The notes: generated by a model from the letters alone, not told the origin. A stretch of 64,000 nt of DNA from Urophycis tenuis (GCA_036785325.1 JAXIVH010000024.1:5298198-5362197), one strand, 5' to 3'; shown: positions 1 through 26,500, numbered from the stretch's first letter. Numbers and translations are program-made.

Positions 1-744
1 AAACAACTATACTTATTTCTTTGTCCATACAATGATGCAGTTTGAACATGTCTTTGTCTACTTTTCATTGGTCCAGTGTGTGCATGTATGTTTTATATTT
101 AACAGATGTTATATAGTCCATCCTGTCTTTAGGGTTGAAAGTTAAGATCAGTCCAGGTTCTTCAGGGACTAAAGCCTTTTAATGCCAAATAACTTTTAAA
201 TGTTTTCATGTGTTGATGTGGGGAAATCTCAACCCAACCACATGGTGCCGTGTTGTCTTGGGACTGCTGGGTCCAGTCAGAGGGCTCCGCCGTGGATCCT
301 GTTTGTATGAAGTGTGACTGTGTGCCCAGTCCGCCCTGCTCCTAAATGACATCTACAAAGTCACTGTCAGCTGCTTGAATGAAAGTGTCCTCATGACTAA
401 ATGATTAAATTATAAGGGCTGCAGACAAATGGTGTCCTTGACGTTCAGTGTGTTGTGTGCTTTGAGTCTCCATGATGCATGAGGATCCCTCACACCTTCT
501 GCAGCTGCACACCATCTTACACACATTACTGCTCACTGCTCATAGCCACTGACTTGTTTAACATTGTGAACATTTAAACCGTACCACTGGTGTCTTGAAG
601 AGATCCTTTATCCCAGCTCCCCGTGACACAAACAGAAATGTTTGAGAAATAGTATGACTGCTATCTCTGGTCAGAAGTTACATAGAAGCTCAACATCTGA
701 GATGGCACAAATTCGACATAGGGTGTGGGGACTTTATAAATGCA
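1..744. other. No gene recognised; distal to lima1
   Basis: AT-rich sequence with short open frames only and no family match, splice pattern or structured RNA that I can recognise. It lies past the predicted lima1 poly(A) site. Confidence 0.5.
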
Positions 745-750
745 TTTATT
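745..750 (-). terminator. lima1: Candidate lima1 polyadenylation signal
   Basis: AATAAA on the minus strand (tttatt on plus), about 970 nt beyond the lima1 stop codon. A 3' UTR of that length is ordinary. Other poly(A) sites are possible. Confidence 0.5.
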
Positions 751-1715
751 GCAATTGTCTCACTTTTTTTGCACAAAAACACAATGCAAAACATGTTTGG
801 TCATTTGTAAAAATGTATAAAACATGAGTAGAGACTAATGAACATAAACCATCACCATTGTACCCTCATATCAACTTAAAAGGCATTGGAGAACGACGCA
901 GAAAGGCTTTGAACTTGTTTGAATGGCTAAACATACGATCAGTGTGTTCCTGATGACAACAGTGCAGCTCAGGAAGAGGTACATCGCTGGTACATGTTCC
1001 TTACAAGTGATCAGGCTCAGCCGTCAAGCTGCACTGCATATTTGGTGATATTGACAAAAAAAATATTGCAAAAGAAGTGAGTATAGATGGTGCTTATTGA
1101 GATATTGCACTGAAGAAGGAAATCAGATAGAGAATGGATACATTTGCTATTCTCTCTTGTTGATCATAAATAACAAAGAATGATGAAACAACAGCTGGAC
1201 ATTTGTTTTAATGTTTTGTTGTGTTAATTAAATATCATCTTTTGATTTTTAGTTTAACCTATAATCTTGGCAAATGGCTCAGAAATCAGACCTCTGTTTT
1301 CTTAAACTATGTTTGGTGAAGCCCTTCTCAAGATGGCCGGCAGGCCTCCAGCAGACGTGTGGGGACGCTAATCCTCTCGCAGAGCATTCAATCATCAAGG
1401 CACGTCAGATCTTTAGGAACGGGAGGCAAACAGAAAAGCTGCAGTAATTGCTAGTTGACCAGACGGTGTTATTCAGTATTCCCCCCAACAACACGCGCTG
1501 GCCACGGAAATCAAGACTCAAGTGGTCTAAAAGCAACCTTTTTGTGTTTAAAAAGTTCTAGTGTGCTGCGCCCTGATGGAGCAGCGGGGGGGGGGGGGGG
1601 GGGGGGGGTTGGCCTGGAGGGGCCCAGGACCCCGGGCTCCTCCGGAGCAGAGCTCACATGGCTCCGGAGAACCTCCACCCCTCGGCACGAAGGAGCCGCG
1701 CCTCCTTCCTCCTTC
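751..1715 (-). other. lima1: Predicted lima1 3' UTR
   Basis: Sequence between the lima1 stop and the candidate poly(A) signal. It has no conserved coding frame. It includes the G homopolymer at 1586-1608. Confidence 0.5.
1586..1608. repeat. 23-base G homopolymer
   Basis: An uninterrupted run of G on plus (C in the lima1 transcript) close to the lima1 stop codon. Its length is prone to sequencing error. Confidence 0.9.
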
Positions 1716-13642
<11,927 letters not shown>

Positions 13643-13651
13643 CTCTGCCAA
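13643..13651 (-). other. lima1: 5' UTR part of the first lima1 coding exon
   Basis: TTGGCAGAG lies between a CCCTCAG acceptor and the start ATG. At least one upstream non-coding exon is therefore implied. Confidence 0.6.
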
Positions 13652-13724
13652 CTGAGGGCCACAAACATCCATTATTAAACCACAGCGCACCAGCTGCTCA
13701 CCGCCAGCCGCTCACACAGGAGCC

Positions 13725-14112
13725 CGCACACGCACGACATGCACACGCATGACACACACACGCACGACACACACACGCACGACACGCACACGCATGACAC
13801 GCACACGCACGACACGCACACGCACGACACGCACACGCACGACACACACACGCACGACACGCACACGCACGACACACACGCATGACACGCACACGCATGA
13901 CACGCACACACATGACACGCACATGCATGACCCCGCACACACATGACACGCACACGCATAACCCCGCACACACATGACACGCACACACAGGAGCACGCAC
14001 ACGAATGACCCTACACATGCATGACACGCACACGCATGACACAAACACGCAGGAGCATGCACACGTATGACCCCGCACACGCATGACACACACACACACG
14101 CATGACCCCGCA
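13725..14112. repeat. 15-bp CA-rich minisatellite
   Basis: Units of about 15 bp (gacacgcacacgcac and variants with t or a), becoming longer and less regular to the right. It lies directly upstream of the first lima1 coding exon on the lima1 strand. Confidence 0.9.
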
Positions 14113-17100
14113 CACGCCTGCCTCGGGGTCACTCATTGGAAACCGTTAACAGGTTTTTACTTTTCATTCCGGACCGATCACCGGCACTTGAATTGTCATG
14201 TTGTACATCGCCCGAATGTTAAATACTTGTTTTGCTATTGAATCCGTGGTAAAATAGAAATGTCCAACTTTGAAAATGCGATCAACCGAATCTAAAGGTG
14301 TTCATTAGCCAGTGGGAGTCCTCTGTCTCCTGGGGGGTCCACATTGTGGGGCAGCAGGATCGGCGAGTCTGGCCAGACCTTCACATTTCTAAACCTTTCC
14401 AATGCAGCCCATGTTGACTGATGATAGTCTGAACATGGTTTCCTCTGTGTTGAGTAGACTCTGACTGTGTTACTGTACAGATATCAACCCCAACGTGGAC
14501 ATTTCCCTGTTCTCATGTCTTAGCGACAATTATCCTCCTTCTTGTAGAAGTCAGTCAACTCTTTCACTTCTTTTTGATGCCAATATCTCTATATCTCTAA
14601 TACCTCTATAATGTCATATACGTAGAATATACATGTCATTTATCACCAAAACCTTGGACTATGTGTAATATTTGTGAACAAACATGTGGTGGCACATTCA
14701 TATTCATAACTCCCACTTATGCTGGTATGTCTGCTCTCGGGTAGTTCATATGGATGAGTAAAGAATGCAAAATTTGCAAGACGTGAACACATGTGATGAG
14801 CTAAAGTGTTACCTTCCACGCCTTGCTATGTCATTATTCACACTGGAGCAGATACACTGCAAAACAGCCTTATTTACAGGAACAATCTGAAATCTCTGCA
14901 GTACCAGAACTAAATTGCTTCCACACACACACACACACACACACACAAGGACACAGACAGCTGCTGTTTAACTGTGCGCTGACAAACATATACTTAAACG
15001 AGTACAGCCTAGTATAACCCAGACGGATTACAAGCCTCAGACACAGAGCATGACAGAGGCTTCTGGCTAGAAGTACAGGGCCACCTTTTTCAAATATTTA
15101 GCATGCGATAAAGGTGATTTATTTGAAGACAATCTGCAGTGTGTTCTGTCTGACTGCTTCGTTGACACACTCTTATTACATTATCATTTGGCTGGACTTT
15201 GGATTCAACCAGACGGGAACCAAAGTTTGTGTAGTGAATCGTGCATAAAGATTGTAGGACAGTCACTGGTCTTCATTGAAACACATTAGTCAAACAAGGC
15301 ACACACAGAAGGGAGGACAACCATTATGCTGCTTCGCTTTGCTTGTCCGCAGCATATAAAGTTATAAAGTATAGTGAGTCTAATCTAGTCCTGCAGCCTG
15401 GTAATGTTTGACGAGACTATATTGTAAACTATACAGCTTGTGTTGTGTTGGTGAATCGGTTTCAGAAGCGTGTTCATTAATCGAGAAGTGAGAGTGGAAT
15501 AAAAGGAGCATCTCTGAAACGTAATATATGGTGAAGTTTAACGTTGATGATGTCATCGACTACATAACCAGCCCAGTCGTTCATGTCAGTTCCTCCTGCA
15601 CCCAACAGGAGCACCTCTAGCCCGGAGCATTGGTGTTTAGTGTTAAATGGTAACCTTCTGTGTTTCCTGCACCTTAAAGTCCACACAGATACACCAGGCC
15701 ACAACTCATTGAGCATTGTGTGTAGTTTAGTTCTGACTGAAAAGTACTTTCTCAAGTACATATTTACATATTTCATCAAATCTAAAGTCTAATCGAAGTT
15801 TGTGTTGTACAGGCTGGTATAGCTGTAGAACTGTCCATATTCATAAACCTTCAAACAATAACGCTGGCCTGTCTCAACACAACATAATCGTGACGTTGAC
15901 ATCCAATACGTAAATATTGTCTTTCCATAGTGCATTAAAGTATGTACATGTTTTGAATGTAAGAATAGAAATGCAAATCAAGGCTGAGGTGTCGTCAGGG
16001 TCAGGGAGCGATACGGACGGCTGGCTTCCACAGCACCATTCAAACCAGTATAAATAAGAGGCACGATGCTCCTGGTCCAACATCGAATGATCTGTGTTAA
16101 CACACAGTTACAGCTTATAACTGCTTATTCATATCCACATGTGTGTATGACCCCAAACCTTTGCAGTTTCACTTTTCATTGGAACCTCGTTGTAAAGAAA
16201 AGAGTTGGTGGCTGGGGCCACCTGGGCCTGCTGAAGACCTGAGATGGGCTGTGAATCTGTGATGGCTGTTGAAACAGAACCACCATCACACCAACACCAT
16301 GATGGGCTGGCTCTTCTTAACGACATTGGCTTATTAATTATTTATACTCTCACAACGACATGTTGGAGCCTGTATTAAGACTGCCACACTACACAAATAA
16401 AGTCGCATGTATTCGGTTTAATTTGAGGTGAGAGCAGCTTAGATCGGCAGGTGAATTTAGAGGATGGTGCGTACAGAGTTTTACAAAGAAGTTAGTCTGG
16501 TCAAACGAGAAGGTCTCGAGTGACTCGAAGCCCCGAACCTCCACCCATTCTGTTACAATGTTACAACCCAGGCGTACCCTGCGGCTCTCATACTCTAATA
16601 TACTAATACTTTCTTTACATATCGAGCTTGTTAAATTAAGATTATCTTACCTTTAAGCTCTTCTGATGAGTCACTCGCTCTCATTAAACCGTGACACCTG
16701 ACACCTTGTGGGAGAGTGTTCCGACTGTGTCCAAGGTGGAGCGAGCAGAAAGGTGCTGTGGGCGTGGTCTGTGGGTCATGTGACGGTCCCGACCAATGAT
16801 GATGGGTGTTGCGTAGTCCTCACCTGCGTTATTGTGTTGGAGGCCTGGAGACGGAGGACCTGCGCACGCATAGTGCGGCCTGAGGAGATGAAGGCCTTGG
16901 AGGCTGTGGAGACCCGCATGGCCTCCGCCCTAAAGTGGAGCACTAGTGAAACAATGTGTCTGTCATAACAGGCCTATTGCGACCCCCTGTGCATCACGGG
17001 ATTGGGGAAGGACTGGAGGTAATGGGGGAGCGGTGAGGGGGACACAGAGTCCCAGGTTAATGATTGAGCCACTCCATGGGGGCGATGCGAGACTAGTCTT

Positions 17101-17284
17101 TTTTCATTGCTATTTAATATCAGATTCCTTCTTGTTTGACCACTTTTACACTTTTGCAACTTTATATTCCATGAAAGAATGTACACTTATGAGGGTATCG
17201 TTTGAGTTGTAGGCATACCTTCAGGAGTCACCACTGGGTTGGTCAACAAACCTACCGAGAACTCACTTCACGCTGAAGAGAGAT
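14113..17284. other. No gene recognised; upstream of lima1 coding exons
   Basis: It holds a short (CA)n tract at about 14922-14947 and no frame with family similarity. A non-coding lima1 first exon may lie here or in the CpG-rich region further right. I could not place it. Confidence 0.4.
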
Positions 17285-17392
17285 AATCCATTCAATCCAC
17301 TTTTTACGGCATTTTAAGATATCAGTGATTTAGAAGATAGGATGTAGGATATTCCCTCATGATGTGTAACGTCACATTTGGTTTGCACATTG
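17285..17392. repeat. Direct repeat, copy 1
   Basis: About 108 bp, nearly identical to 17630-17740. It includes ttttacggcattttaagata and gatgtgtaacgtcacatttg. Confidence 0.9.
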
Positions 17393-17629
17393 AGTGTATT
17401 TCCACTAATTCACGATTGGGTTAAATGCAGAGACCAAATTTCCCTCACGGGATCAAAAGAGTAATTCTTAAAGAGATAGTATGGGTGATTGTCCTTGTCA
17501 TTGGAAACGCGGTGCATTGTAGAACTCACCAATAATACATATAGGCTATATAAAACATGACTGTCGACCATGGCCGAATAATTATTTATTACCAGTTATT
17601 GCCAACGCATTGAATCTCAAAAGAAAGAC

Positions 17630-17740
17630 AATCCATCTTCAATCTACTTTTTACGGCATTTTAAGATATCCGTGATTTAGAAGATAGGATGTAGGATATA
17701 TCCCTCATGATGTGTAACGTCACATTTGGTTTGCACATTG
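17630..17740. repeat. Direct repeat, copy 2
   Basis: About 111 bp, second copy of the 17285-17392 sequence with a few substitutions and a 2-base insertion. It sits at the left border of the CpG-rich region. Confidence 0.9.
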
Positions 17741-17759
17741 TGTTGATATAATACACTGG

Positions 17760-19200
17760 TGTGCGTGGGCCGGGGTCCCCGTGGTGGGATGAGTGGGCTC
17801 CATCCCCGCTGTTCACCAGCAGTAAGATGTTAGAAACGACCCCATCACCGCTCTACACCATCATCACCTCTCCGAAAGCACACTAAAACAACACCAGCCA
17901 GGGGACTCGCTTCTCTCCGCACGGCTGTGCACCCCGTCAGCCCGGTTCTGGTTCTGGTTGTGCGACCCTGTTCTGGCGGTGCCATTCGATTCTGGCGGTG
18001 CGACTCGGTACTGGCGGTGCGACCCTCATCTGGTGGTGTGACCCTGTTCTGGCGGTGCGACCCTGTTCTGCTGTCTCTCCGTGGAGGCTGTCCCGGGTGT
18101 GGGGGGGGGGGCACATCCTGTGGCGTTTCCTGTGTTTGTAAACTAGACGGCAGCGAGAACGACGGAGCGCTGAACCCCAAAGGTAAGGAAATAACCATCC
18201 CTTTATTTCTTTAATGCACAAAACGCGTCCTCTGCCGAGTCGGTGTGTAGTTCGGGGCATAGTGAGACGGTGGTGACGGAGGAACAAAGGATCGGGTGGT
18301 TCGACCAGAGCAGGAGCGATCTGGCGACATGTCGGGAGGACGGCCATCACGGCTCCCTCTTAGCCCGCTAGCTTAGCATGCTAGCTGCTCGCTTCCCGCT
18401 GCACTTTCGGGTCGTTTTCGTCGGATACACGAAGATCGGGGTAATCGTACAAATATCACAATTTCATCGAAATTTGAACTACCGCTCCGCAATCGTGTTA
18501 GGACGGTGCGTGGGCGCCACAGAGGCTAGCTACGTTAGCAGCTCCTTAACGTAGGAGCTAATGCTAAGTAGCGGCTAGGCTAGGCTGGGCCCTTGATGCC
18601 ATGTTAGCTACGCATCTCTAATTCTCGCGCAGCCAGAAGCGCTCGCCTTTCTTCTGCATCGACGGTGCGTCTGGCTAGCACGGAAATTAGCCGCTAGGTT
18701 AGCATATGCTAACGGATCGCAGCAAGATTAGCTCACTGACGGTAATGGCGACCGTTGTGCATCGTCAGGTAGAGACCGAACACGTCTAACGAACACGGAG
18801 CTCCATGGGGGTCCCGGGGCGGGTTTATTACGGGGTGCCCAGCCAGAAGGCTGAGGTGCGGGGGAGAAGGGGACCTCCGCCCAGGCCCCAGCTCCGCTCG
18901 GAGCCCGGGCCAGCGGGGGTGGGATCGGTGGCTTCGTGGCACATTAAAACGAGCTGGCGGAGCGGCGCTAGTGGAGTGGCGACCGGGACTCGAACCCGAG
19001 CTTTGTGTGGGTTTTTATCCTCTCCGAATGTCGGTCTTTGCCGAACCGAAGGACGAGGCCGCACGGTTACTCCCCGCTGCGCCCGCTTCGGTGAAACGGT
19101 AGATCCACCGCTGGGTTTCAACGCGTTTTGTTGGTTTGGTCCTGGAGGAGCGGGGGCTGGGTCCAGCGGTTAGAGGAGCTGCTCAGCGGCTCTGTGGTGG
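17760..19200. promoter_or_regulatory. CpG-rich probable promoter region of znf740
   Basis: GC- and CpG-rich sequence between the divergent genes lima1 (minus) and znf740 (plus), with a run of 18-bp repeats (about 17945-18070, core ttctggcggtgcgaccc). A good splice donor follows AACCCCAAAG at 18182. Dense GCTAGC and TTAGCATGCTA palindromes occur at 18360-18720. It may also serve lima1. No TATA box or start site can be fixed. Confidence 0.5.
18085..18182 (+). other. znf740: Candidate non-coding first exon of znf740
   Basis: The segment ends in gctgaaccccaaag followed by GTAAGG, a strong donor, inside the CpG-rich region. The start coordinate is nominal because the transcription start is unknown. 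Confidence 0.4.
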
Positions 19201-20503
19201 TTAGGAGGAGCAGCAGGAGGAGGAGGCCTCGCCCTCATCAATTAGGCCTCCGCACAACAACACAATGGATTACACTGCTGTGTGCTCCGTGTCCATGGAC
19301 CCATATGGTCTCCTCCGTGGTTACTGGTTCAGACTGGGCTGTAGTCTCCCACATGATGGGCTCAAAAAGATAGAAGTTCTGAGGACTACAATGGACCCAC
19401 GGCTCGGTTTTTAGTCAGACTACCGCTGAGGGATCGTCTCATACAATGTTTTAGATCCGATTGTTTCAAACTCATTAGCATGTAAAATAACTTTATTTTC
19501 TGTTTATGCCACTTTTTAACCCCTTGTTAATACAGTAAGATTAATAAAATGCAGATAATGAGGTTCAGTGTAAAGAAGGTTCCGATCCGTTTCCTCTACC
19601 ACCAGTGAGACGTACTGTTGATTATAGCTGTTCGTAGATTTGGTCGGGAAGAGAAAAAAACATGCATTTAAAACAAACTATTTTAAAAGTAGGAATTTTA
19701 AAGGGATCATTTACATGAAAAGTGTTCAGAAAAAATACCAGAATTGTGTTCATATATATAATAATATTTGCCCACGCAAATGGGGAACAGCCAGAAACTA
19801 CTTGCGTAGGCCCACTGATAAATCCGTCAACCAGCATTGTTGGATCATCCTTTATTTAAACGGCAGGATGCTACAGCTATCAGCTTTATTTTTTACAGCA
19901 CATGGTTATGTCTGTATGTCCTGTGTCTTATGAACATATCCAAACAAGCTAGTTTGGGACCTGTTGTCTGGTGCATGTAATGACAGTTGTAAACAGGCTT
20001 TATCCAGCCATGATGCTATTCTGATCGTGTGTTTCATCCACATCCTCCTTCTCCTCAGTTCTTAATGCTAGATGAGTGAGGTGGGTGTGGCTTCCCACCT
20101 GACTGACCATCCTGACTGACGGAACGCTGGATGACCTTGTCCCCACCCCTGTCCCTGCGTTCACATACACCGTACCCACAGCCATGTCACATCTACCCAG
20201 CAGCTCAGTCCGCGACCATATGAAATGGGTTTGTTTTGACAACACCAAAGTGGTTAGAAATTATATTACTTGCATTCATGTGTCACTCAGGATGTTGTCA
20301 TTATTGATGTCATGTTACTTTTTAAAATTGAAATTTGAATGATGAAATTGGCTAACATGCAGATTGGCAAAAATTACAGCCTGTTTTTTGTCTCATTGTG
20401 GTTTGATAATGTACAGCATGCTTGTTATGTTTTGTACTGAGCGCACATGGTCCTTGTCTGTTGCCAGGCCGGGCTGCTTGGGTGTGAAGCGGTCCTCTCC
20501 AGC

Positions 20504-23500
20504 ATGGCCTTGATGCAGGCCAGCTCCATGGCAGGGCCGCCCAAGAAAATGATGGCTCCTCTGGGCCACGGACCGCCCCAGAGAGAGGGTCCCGACCGTG
20601 GGCCCCAGAGCCACATGATCCTCCCCTCTGGAATGAGCTGTCCACCGCTGGTGAGAATGCATCCAGAAAGCTGCGGGGAAATCTGGTGTTGGGAGACCTG
20701 GCATCTTTAGTCTACACAAACACTAAGATGACCCTGATATGGGGGTCCTACTGTGTGGAGGGAGATGGTATGTTTGTGGGGTGGAGAGGCTAGGAAGAAT
20801 GTGGTTGGATCTTTCAAGTTATGATGGGCTCATGCCCAAGTGCTAAAACATGGGACCAGCTGTATGGCAGGGGGAACGTGTTGTGTTAGTGGTTGAGTGG
20901 CTCAGCCGGCTGAGCACAGGTTCTGCTGCAGACCAAGGTGCAGTGATTAGTTCTGGATGTGAGATGGCTAATTGAATAGACTTTGTATGTAAACATAAGA
21001 TAATGCAATTGCCTCATAAAGGGTTGGAGCCACACTGTCATACAGGCTACCAAAGGTGTGTTTCTTGAACATGGAAAACTATTTTTTTGTGCATTTTCTG
21101 TTAAAGCCCAACCCTGAACATTTGATATGGCTAAAGGTGGTACTTCTCTGCTTCTTTGAGGGTTCTTTGTAAAACCTGGGGGATAGAAGCTCCACTGAAA
21201 CGGCCACAGTACCATAACATGATGTGGGTGAAAGGCTGGAGACTGAAGCCTGTGTTTGTTTGTCCTGGTCTCCAGCTCATCCGGAAGGAAGGTGATTTCC
21301 AAGCTCCACGCCTGCTGGACGAGAAGGACATGAGGGCCGCCGAGGACCTGCAGATGAAAAAAAAGAACAGGAAGTCAGGAACGCCCTGCAAAGTGAGAGA
21401 ACAAGATGGAAGGGGAGGGAAGGTCAGTGGTAATAAACCTAAAAAAGTAGCTCTGAGATCAACTGGGCAGGTCTGTTTTTTCTTTTTTTCATAGTTAAAA
21501 AAAGATCCAAGACTTCAATTATACATTTAAGTAGCAATTCTAGCCGTCTTAACTTGTAGCCCGTGTGTTTGAATCAGGCTTTCATCTGGGAGCATTTTTC
21601 AGTGTGGGGGTGGAGGGCGGAGCCAGGGAAGATGTGGAGGGGGCGGAGGTTCTCTGGAGAGGAAGGGGGGAGGGGAGAGCAGGGGGAAGGGAGCGCAGGG
21701 GGGGAGGGGGAGCGGGGGGAGGGGAGAGAAGAGGCGGACAATAACTGCAGTTGTGTGCAGAGGGGGGGAGGGTGCCGCGCCAGGCCGGGAGCCTGGCTAC
21801 AGATTTGGTGTCTTGTTGAAATGAGCGTTTCTCGTTTTATTTCAACCAGGCCCACTCCTTGTTCCTTATTTATTTATTTTTTAATGATAGTCCCGGCCAC
21901 GCATCGCCTACGATGCAGTTCACATCTCATTCAACAAATTGGATTTTCAACAAAAGAAATGTGAATTCAGAAAAATGTCATGACGGACATGTTTTGACCA
22001 CAAAAAAAAACCCCCAAAAGTTAAAAAAAATAACCAAATCTCCGTGGAGGGAGCGGTGTGCCGCGGGACCAGCCAGTGACTTGTTCTTCTGGGCTGCTCT
22101 GTAGGGTCCGGGCGGAGACGAGAACGGCCCAGCCTCCAAAGTGCAGAAGAACTTCATCTGCGACCACTGTTACGGGGCCTTCAGGAGCGGCTACCACCTG
22201 AAGAGACACATACTGATCCACACAGGTACGCCCCCCCACGCCGCACCCCCCTCCCCCCCCCTCCCCCCGCTGCTCGGGCCGCTCCGAGCGAGGCCCGCCA
22301 TTTAAGTCGCTCTGTTAGACTGCACCCGACGGCCGGCTTTTTTTTGACACACCGGCCCGCATCTTAGGCAGCCCGGACCAGACTGTAAGAGCTCTCTGCG
22401 GCCTGCTTCCAGAGCTTGCTTTGGTAGCAGTGTTTTGCCTCACAGCTGATTGGTGGTGTCTGTGGGGACCTCTTACTAAAACTGGTGCTCTTCGGTTTAG
22501 GGGAGAAGCCGTATGCTTGTGCCGTATGTGACATGAGGTTTATTCAGCGTTACCACCTGGAGAGACACAGCCTCATTCACACGGGTATGCGTCCTCTAAC
22601 CGTGCCCATGTTACATAAGTCCAAACCACATCTGTAGTCCTCCACTCATACCAGTGGGACAGCAAAAGGTTCTCAGGGTGTATTTTTGTCTGTGGACAGT
22701 AATTTCCAACAAAGCAAAAGTATCCTCAATTTAAAGGACAGGATGTTTTTTGTTCAGTTCGGTTGGTCCCCGTAACACCAGAGCCGTTGTTCATAATGGT
22801 GAAACGGTCACCCAGGCTTGTGAACGCCTCACTGCAGAGAGGTGCAGCGCCAAAGCGAGGGATGTGATTGGTTAATTATGGGCTTGTGGAGGAAATCAAT
22901 GCATGGACATCAAAGGACACGGCCGTTAGCCCTGGCTTACCACGGTCTGGATGCAGACCCACCAGTGAAATGATGTGCCGTTATTTAATGTTTTTAAGAG
23001 TAGGACTTGCGGTAAGTTGATTTTTCACCCCAAAGTACATGGCAGGCTCATCGCCTCTTAATGTTCAGAAAGTAGTCCCTAGTTCATCCTTATTTTATTT
23101 GTTTGTTTTTCAATATCCCATTTCATGTCCCAGATCAGTTATTGTCAGACAGCGATGGGTCTCTAATTGTGTACTTTATGTGCCTATGGAGGTTTATTAC
23201 TCGTGACGGGATTTCCTTTAGTGAGGCCCCATTTGATCTGATTCCTGCAGGTTGACTAGCTAATAACTGTGTGCTCTGTGTGTGTAGGGGTGAAGCCGTA
23301 CGCTTGTTCCATGTGTGACATGCGGTTTTTCCAGCGTTACCACCTGGAGAGACACAGCCAAACTCATACGGGTATGAGTCCTTCTACCCTTCCACGCTCA
23401 GCCCCTCAGCCCCTCGGCCATGAGGCGTTTGCTGTCTGTTACACCAAACTAGGACTGTTAACTGATGCATATATACATAAAGTCAAACTAATGGCAGTGA

Positions 23501-26500
23501 ATAAATAAGATCCCTTTATTAACAATGCAACTGAAGATAACAAACCAAACAAGCAAGAAAAAAAGCAGTGATACCAAACAATCACTAGAGATTAGTCCTT
23601 TGATGTCCCAGACTATTCGCTTGTGTCCAGGTTGTTCAGTGTGTTCTGTAATGTTAATGTAATGTTAACATCGTAGACCACACGTTAGCCATACAGAAGC
23701 CCAATGCTGTACAGACGTTTCTCCCGCAGGGATTAAAGCAGTGATCAGAGCGGAAGCCTCCTCAATATTTAAGTCCTATCATCGTACTGTGCCCAAGCTA
23801 GTATGCATGGCCCCTTGCTGTATACAGAGACCCTAATCAGCATGGTTAAGAGTTTGAGGCTGCTTGAGGCAGCTATTCAGATGTGCGTAATCTCTAATGT
23901 AAGTTGTAAGTGATGGCTGATGGCTTCTCTTGGACAGTTTTGTACGCTTGTACATTTATACCCATCCTCGGTTTTGACTTGTTTCAACAAACAGGAGTCC
24001 CCGTAAACTAGCTCAGGACCAGAATAATGCATAACACTATGCTGATTGGAAAATGTCTGGTGTGACTGATGCATCTCAATGATGCTGTAAACACTCAGCT
24101 AATGTGTTGATGCTTTGTGTATGTAGGGGTGAAGCCGTACGCATGCTCCATGTGTGACATGAGGTTCTTCCAGCGTTACCATCTGGCCAGACACAGCCTC
24201 ACTCATACTGGTATGCGTTGCTCGCCCAGCCCTCTAGATACGTTATCTTGCCTCATCTTAAAAAGTGAAATTAAACTGACAGTGGAGTTGTCTTTCCTCG
24301 CCACCACCTCCAAACGATTCCTGGCTAGTCGTGTCCAGGTAACTGGATCCAGTCTTATTGGTGGAACGTAAACGTAAATGAGCGTTCCCCATCCCACCGT
24401 GGGCCACCTGGTTCTGATTACGAGCAGACCGGGCTGGACTCTGGAAGCGGTACCCTAGTGTACATAAGTGAGCCTCCGTCAGCGCCTACAGCACACATAC
24501 CAACGGCTCCAGAACAGGCTGGTCTGTTTCTCCTCTTGATTAAGAGCCAATGTGTTGTGTGTTGTTTGTGGGTCTGCTAGATACTGATCTGATCCTCTGG
24601 TGTGTAGGGGTGAAGCCGTACGCTTGCTCCATGTGTGACATGAGGTTTTTCCAACGCTACCACTTGGCCAGGCACAGCCTCACTCACACGGGTACGGGAC
24701 GGCCTTCCTCATTATGTCCGAGCCCAGAACCCGCGGCGTAGTGTTGACAGCATGGCAAACATCACTCCTTTATTGTTAGATTTATATTTCTTCAAATGTA
24801 AGTTATTAGTAAGAGATAAAAACACATTATTGCCCTGTAATTTTTCTTGCTCTTTGGGAGTTATTTTCTGAATCGCCTTATTGGGAACACTCATGTTGCT
24901 GAGGGAACTCCTGAACATACATTTAGTGAGGGCTACAACTGCAGAAATGTTGTAATGTTGTTTTGACCCAGTTTCTCTAATTCTCGTCTGTTTACTTCCG
25001 GGTGACGTAGATGCGCTGCCTGTACTGTTTGGCGTCTCTGAATACATTGATATGAATGGGTGTAACCCCTTCACTGCCAGCCTTTATAAGTTGTGACTCT
25101 CATGTGTGCAGGGGTGAAGCCATATGCTTGCTCCATGTGTGACAGGAGGTTTTTCCAGAGATACCACCTGGCCAGACACACCCTCAAACACACGGGTATG
25201 CGTCTAACCTTATCCCTCTCACTTGACACCATCAGGGGTAGAGAGGCCATACCCTGCAGGCGTGGCCAGCCCCCAGGGTGCTTAGCGACAGGGAGCATGT
25301 CCGTTCAACGTAGCGCCTATGTCTTTATCGCCATGTTTCAGCACGGCTATCTGTCTCTAGAGGGCCATTAGGGGGAACTCATTCCCCATCCTTGCTATGG
25401 CTTCTAGGTTGGGTAGCATGGCATCGTGTTTGTCCTTGTCTTGTGTGTGTAATACATGGGAAGTAGTTGTGAACACACAGAAAAGGGTCCCTGTCCAGTC
25501 AACCAGTATGATGCTAACTTTCACATTGTCATTGTTGTCTGCGTAGCTCCTCAGAGCAGATTCTAAAGTGTGGTACTGTATGCGTTTAGGGGTGAAGCCG
25601 TACGCTTGTTCCATGTGTGACATGAGGTTCTTCCAGCGTTACCATCTGGCAAGACACAGCCTCACTCATACTGGTATGCTTGTATTTGTTTCCCCTCTAC
25701 TGTAAATCCCTTTTTACCATATGCTCGTTTTTGTCTCCTAATGATAAAGTTGTATAATATTTTTTTTTTTACTTTAGGAGTTCCTTATAATGCAATAAAA
25801 AGAGTTAGAAATAATAAGACTTTGTTGGAAACTGTCCACTTAAAAGGGCCCTGATATCCTTTTGCCAAAAACGTGCTTTTCTGCTGAATATTGTCTTTCA
25901 ACATTTGCATGTGTAGTCATTATTTTAGCCTTATTTACACACATATCGATCCAAAGCACATTACAAAAAAGTATTGTCATTTTGGACATCAAATGCCGTT
26001 TAAAGTTCATAAACTGGAGGCTACCATTTTTGGTGTAAGTACATTAGCCAGTGATTATATTTATTTTCACTGGTTTGGTTCATTGTTAACTTTTCCACAA
26101 GTGCTATACATTTAACAAAATCAAAAGATTGCTATTTAATGTTTTGATGTCTTTAGTATCCATACTTTTGAGTGTAATGAGCTTTTTAATGGATTATGTG
26201 TAAAATTAAGTACAATTATCAAGTTCCTGATGTAATTGTATAATTGATATTTAACTGAACATGTAACTGAACCAATTTCATATTGTATTTTGTGTCAATG
26301 TCTTCTCCATATTGAAACAAGTAAATTATAATATGGATAATATGTTTTGTGCTTTGTTTAGGAGTGAAGCCATACGCATGTACCATGTGTGACATGAGAT
26401 TTATCCAACGTTACCAACTGGAGAGACACAGTCTGACTCATACCGGTACGTCCTTTCTCATTAACCATTGACACTGTTGGCCCTCTCTTGGGTTGTGCAT

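Noticed and set aside
13675..14132. CVCVSCVCV and similar frames on minus
   Set aside because: Product of the 15-bp minisatellite in the upstream region of lima1; no start context or family.
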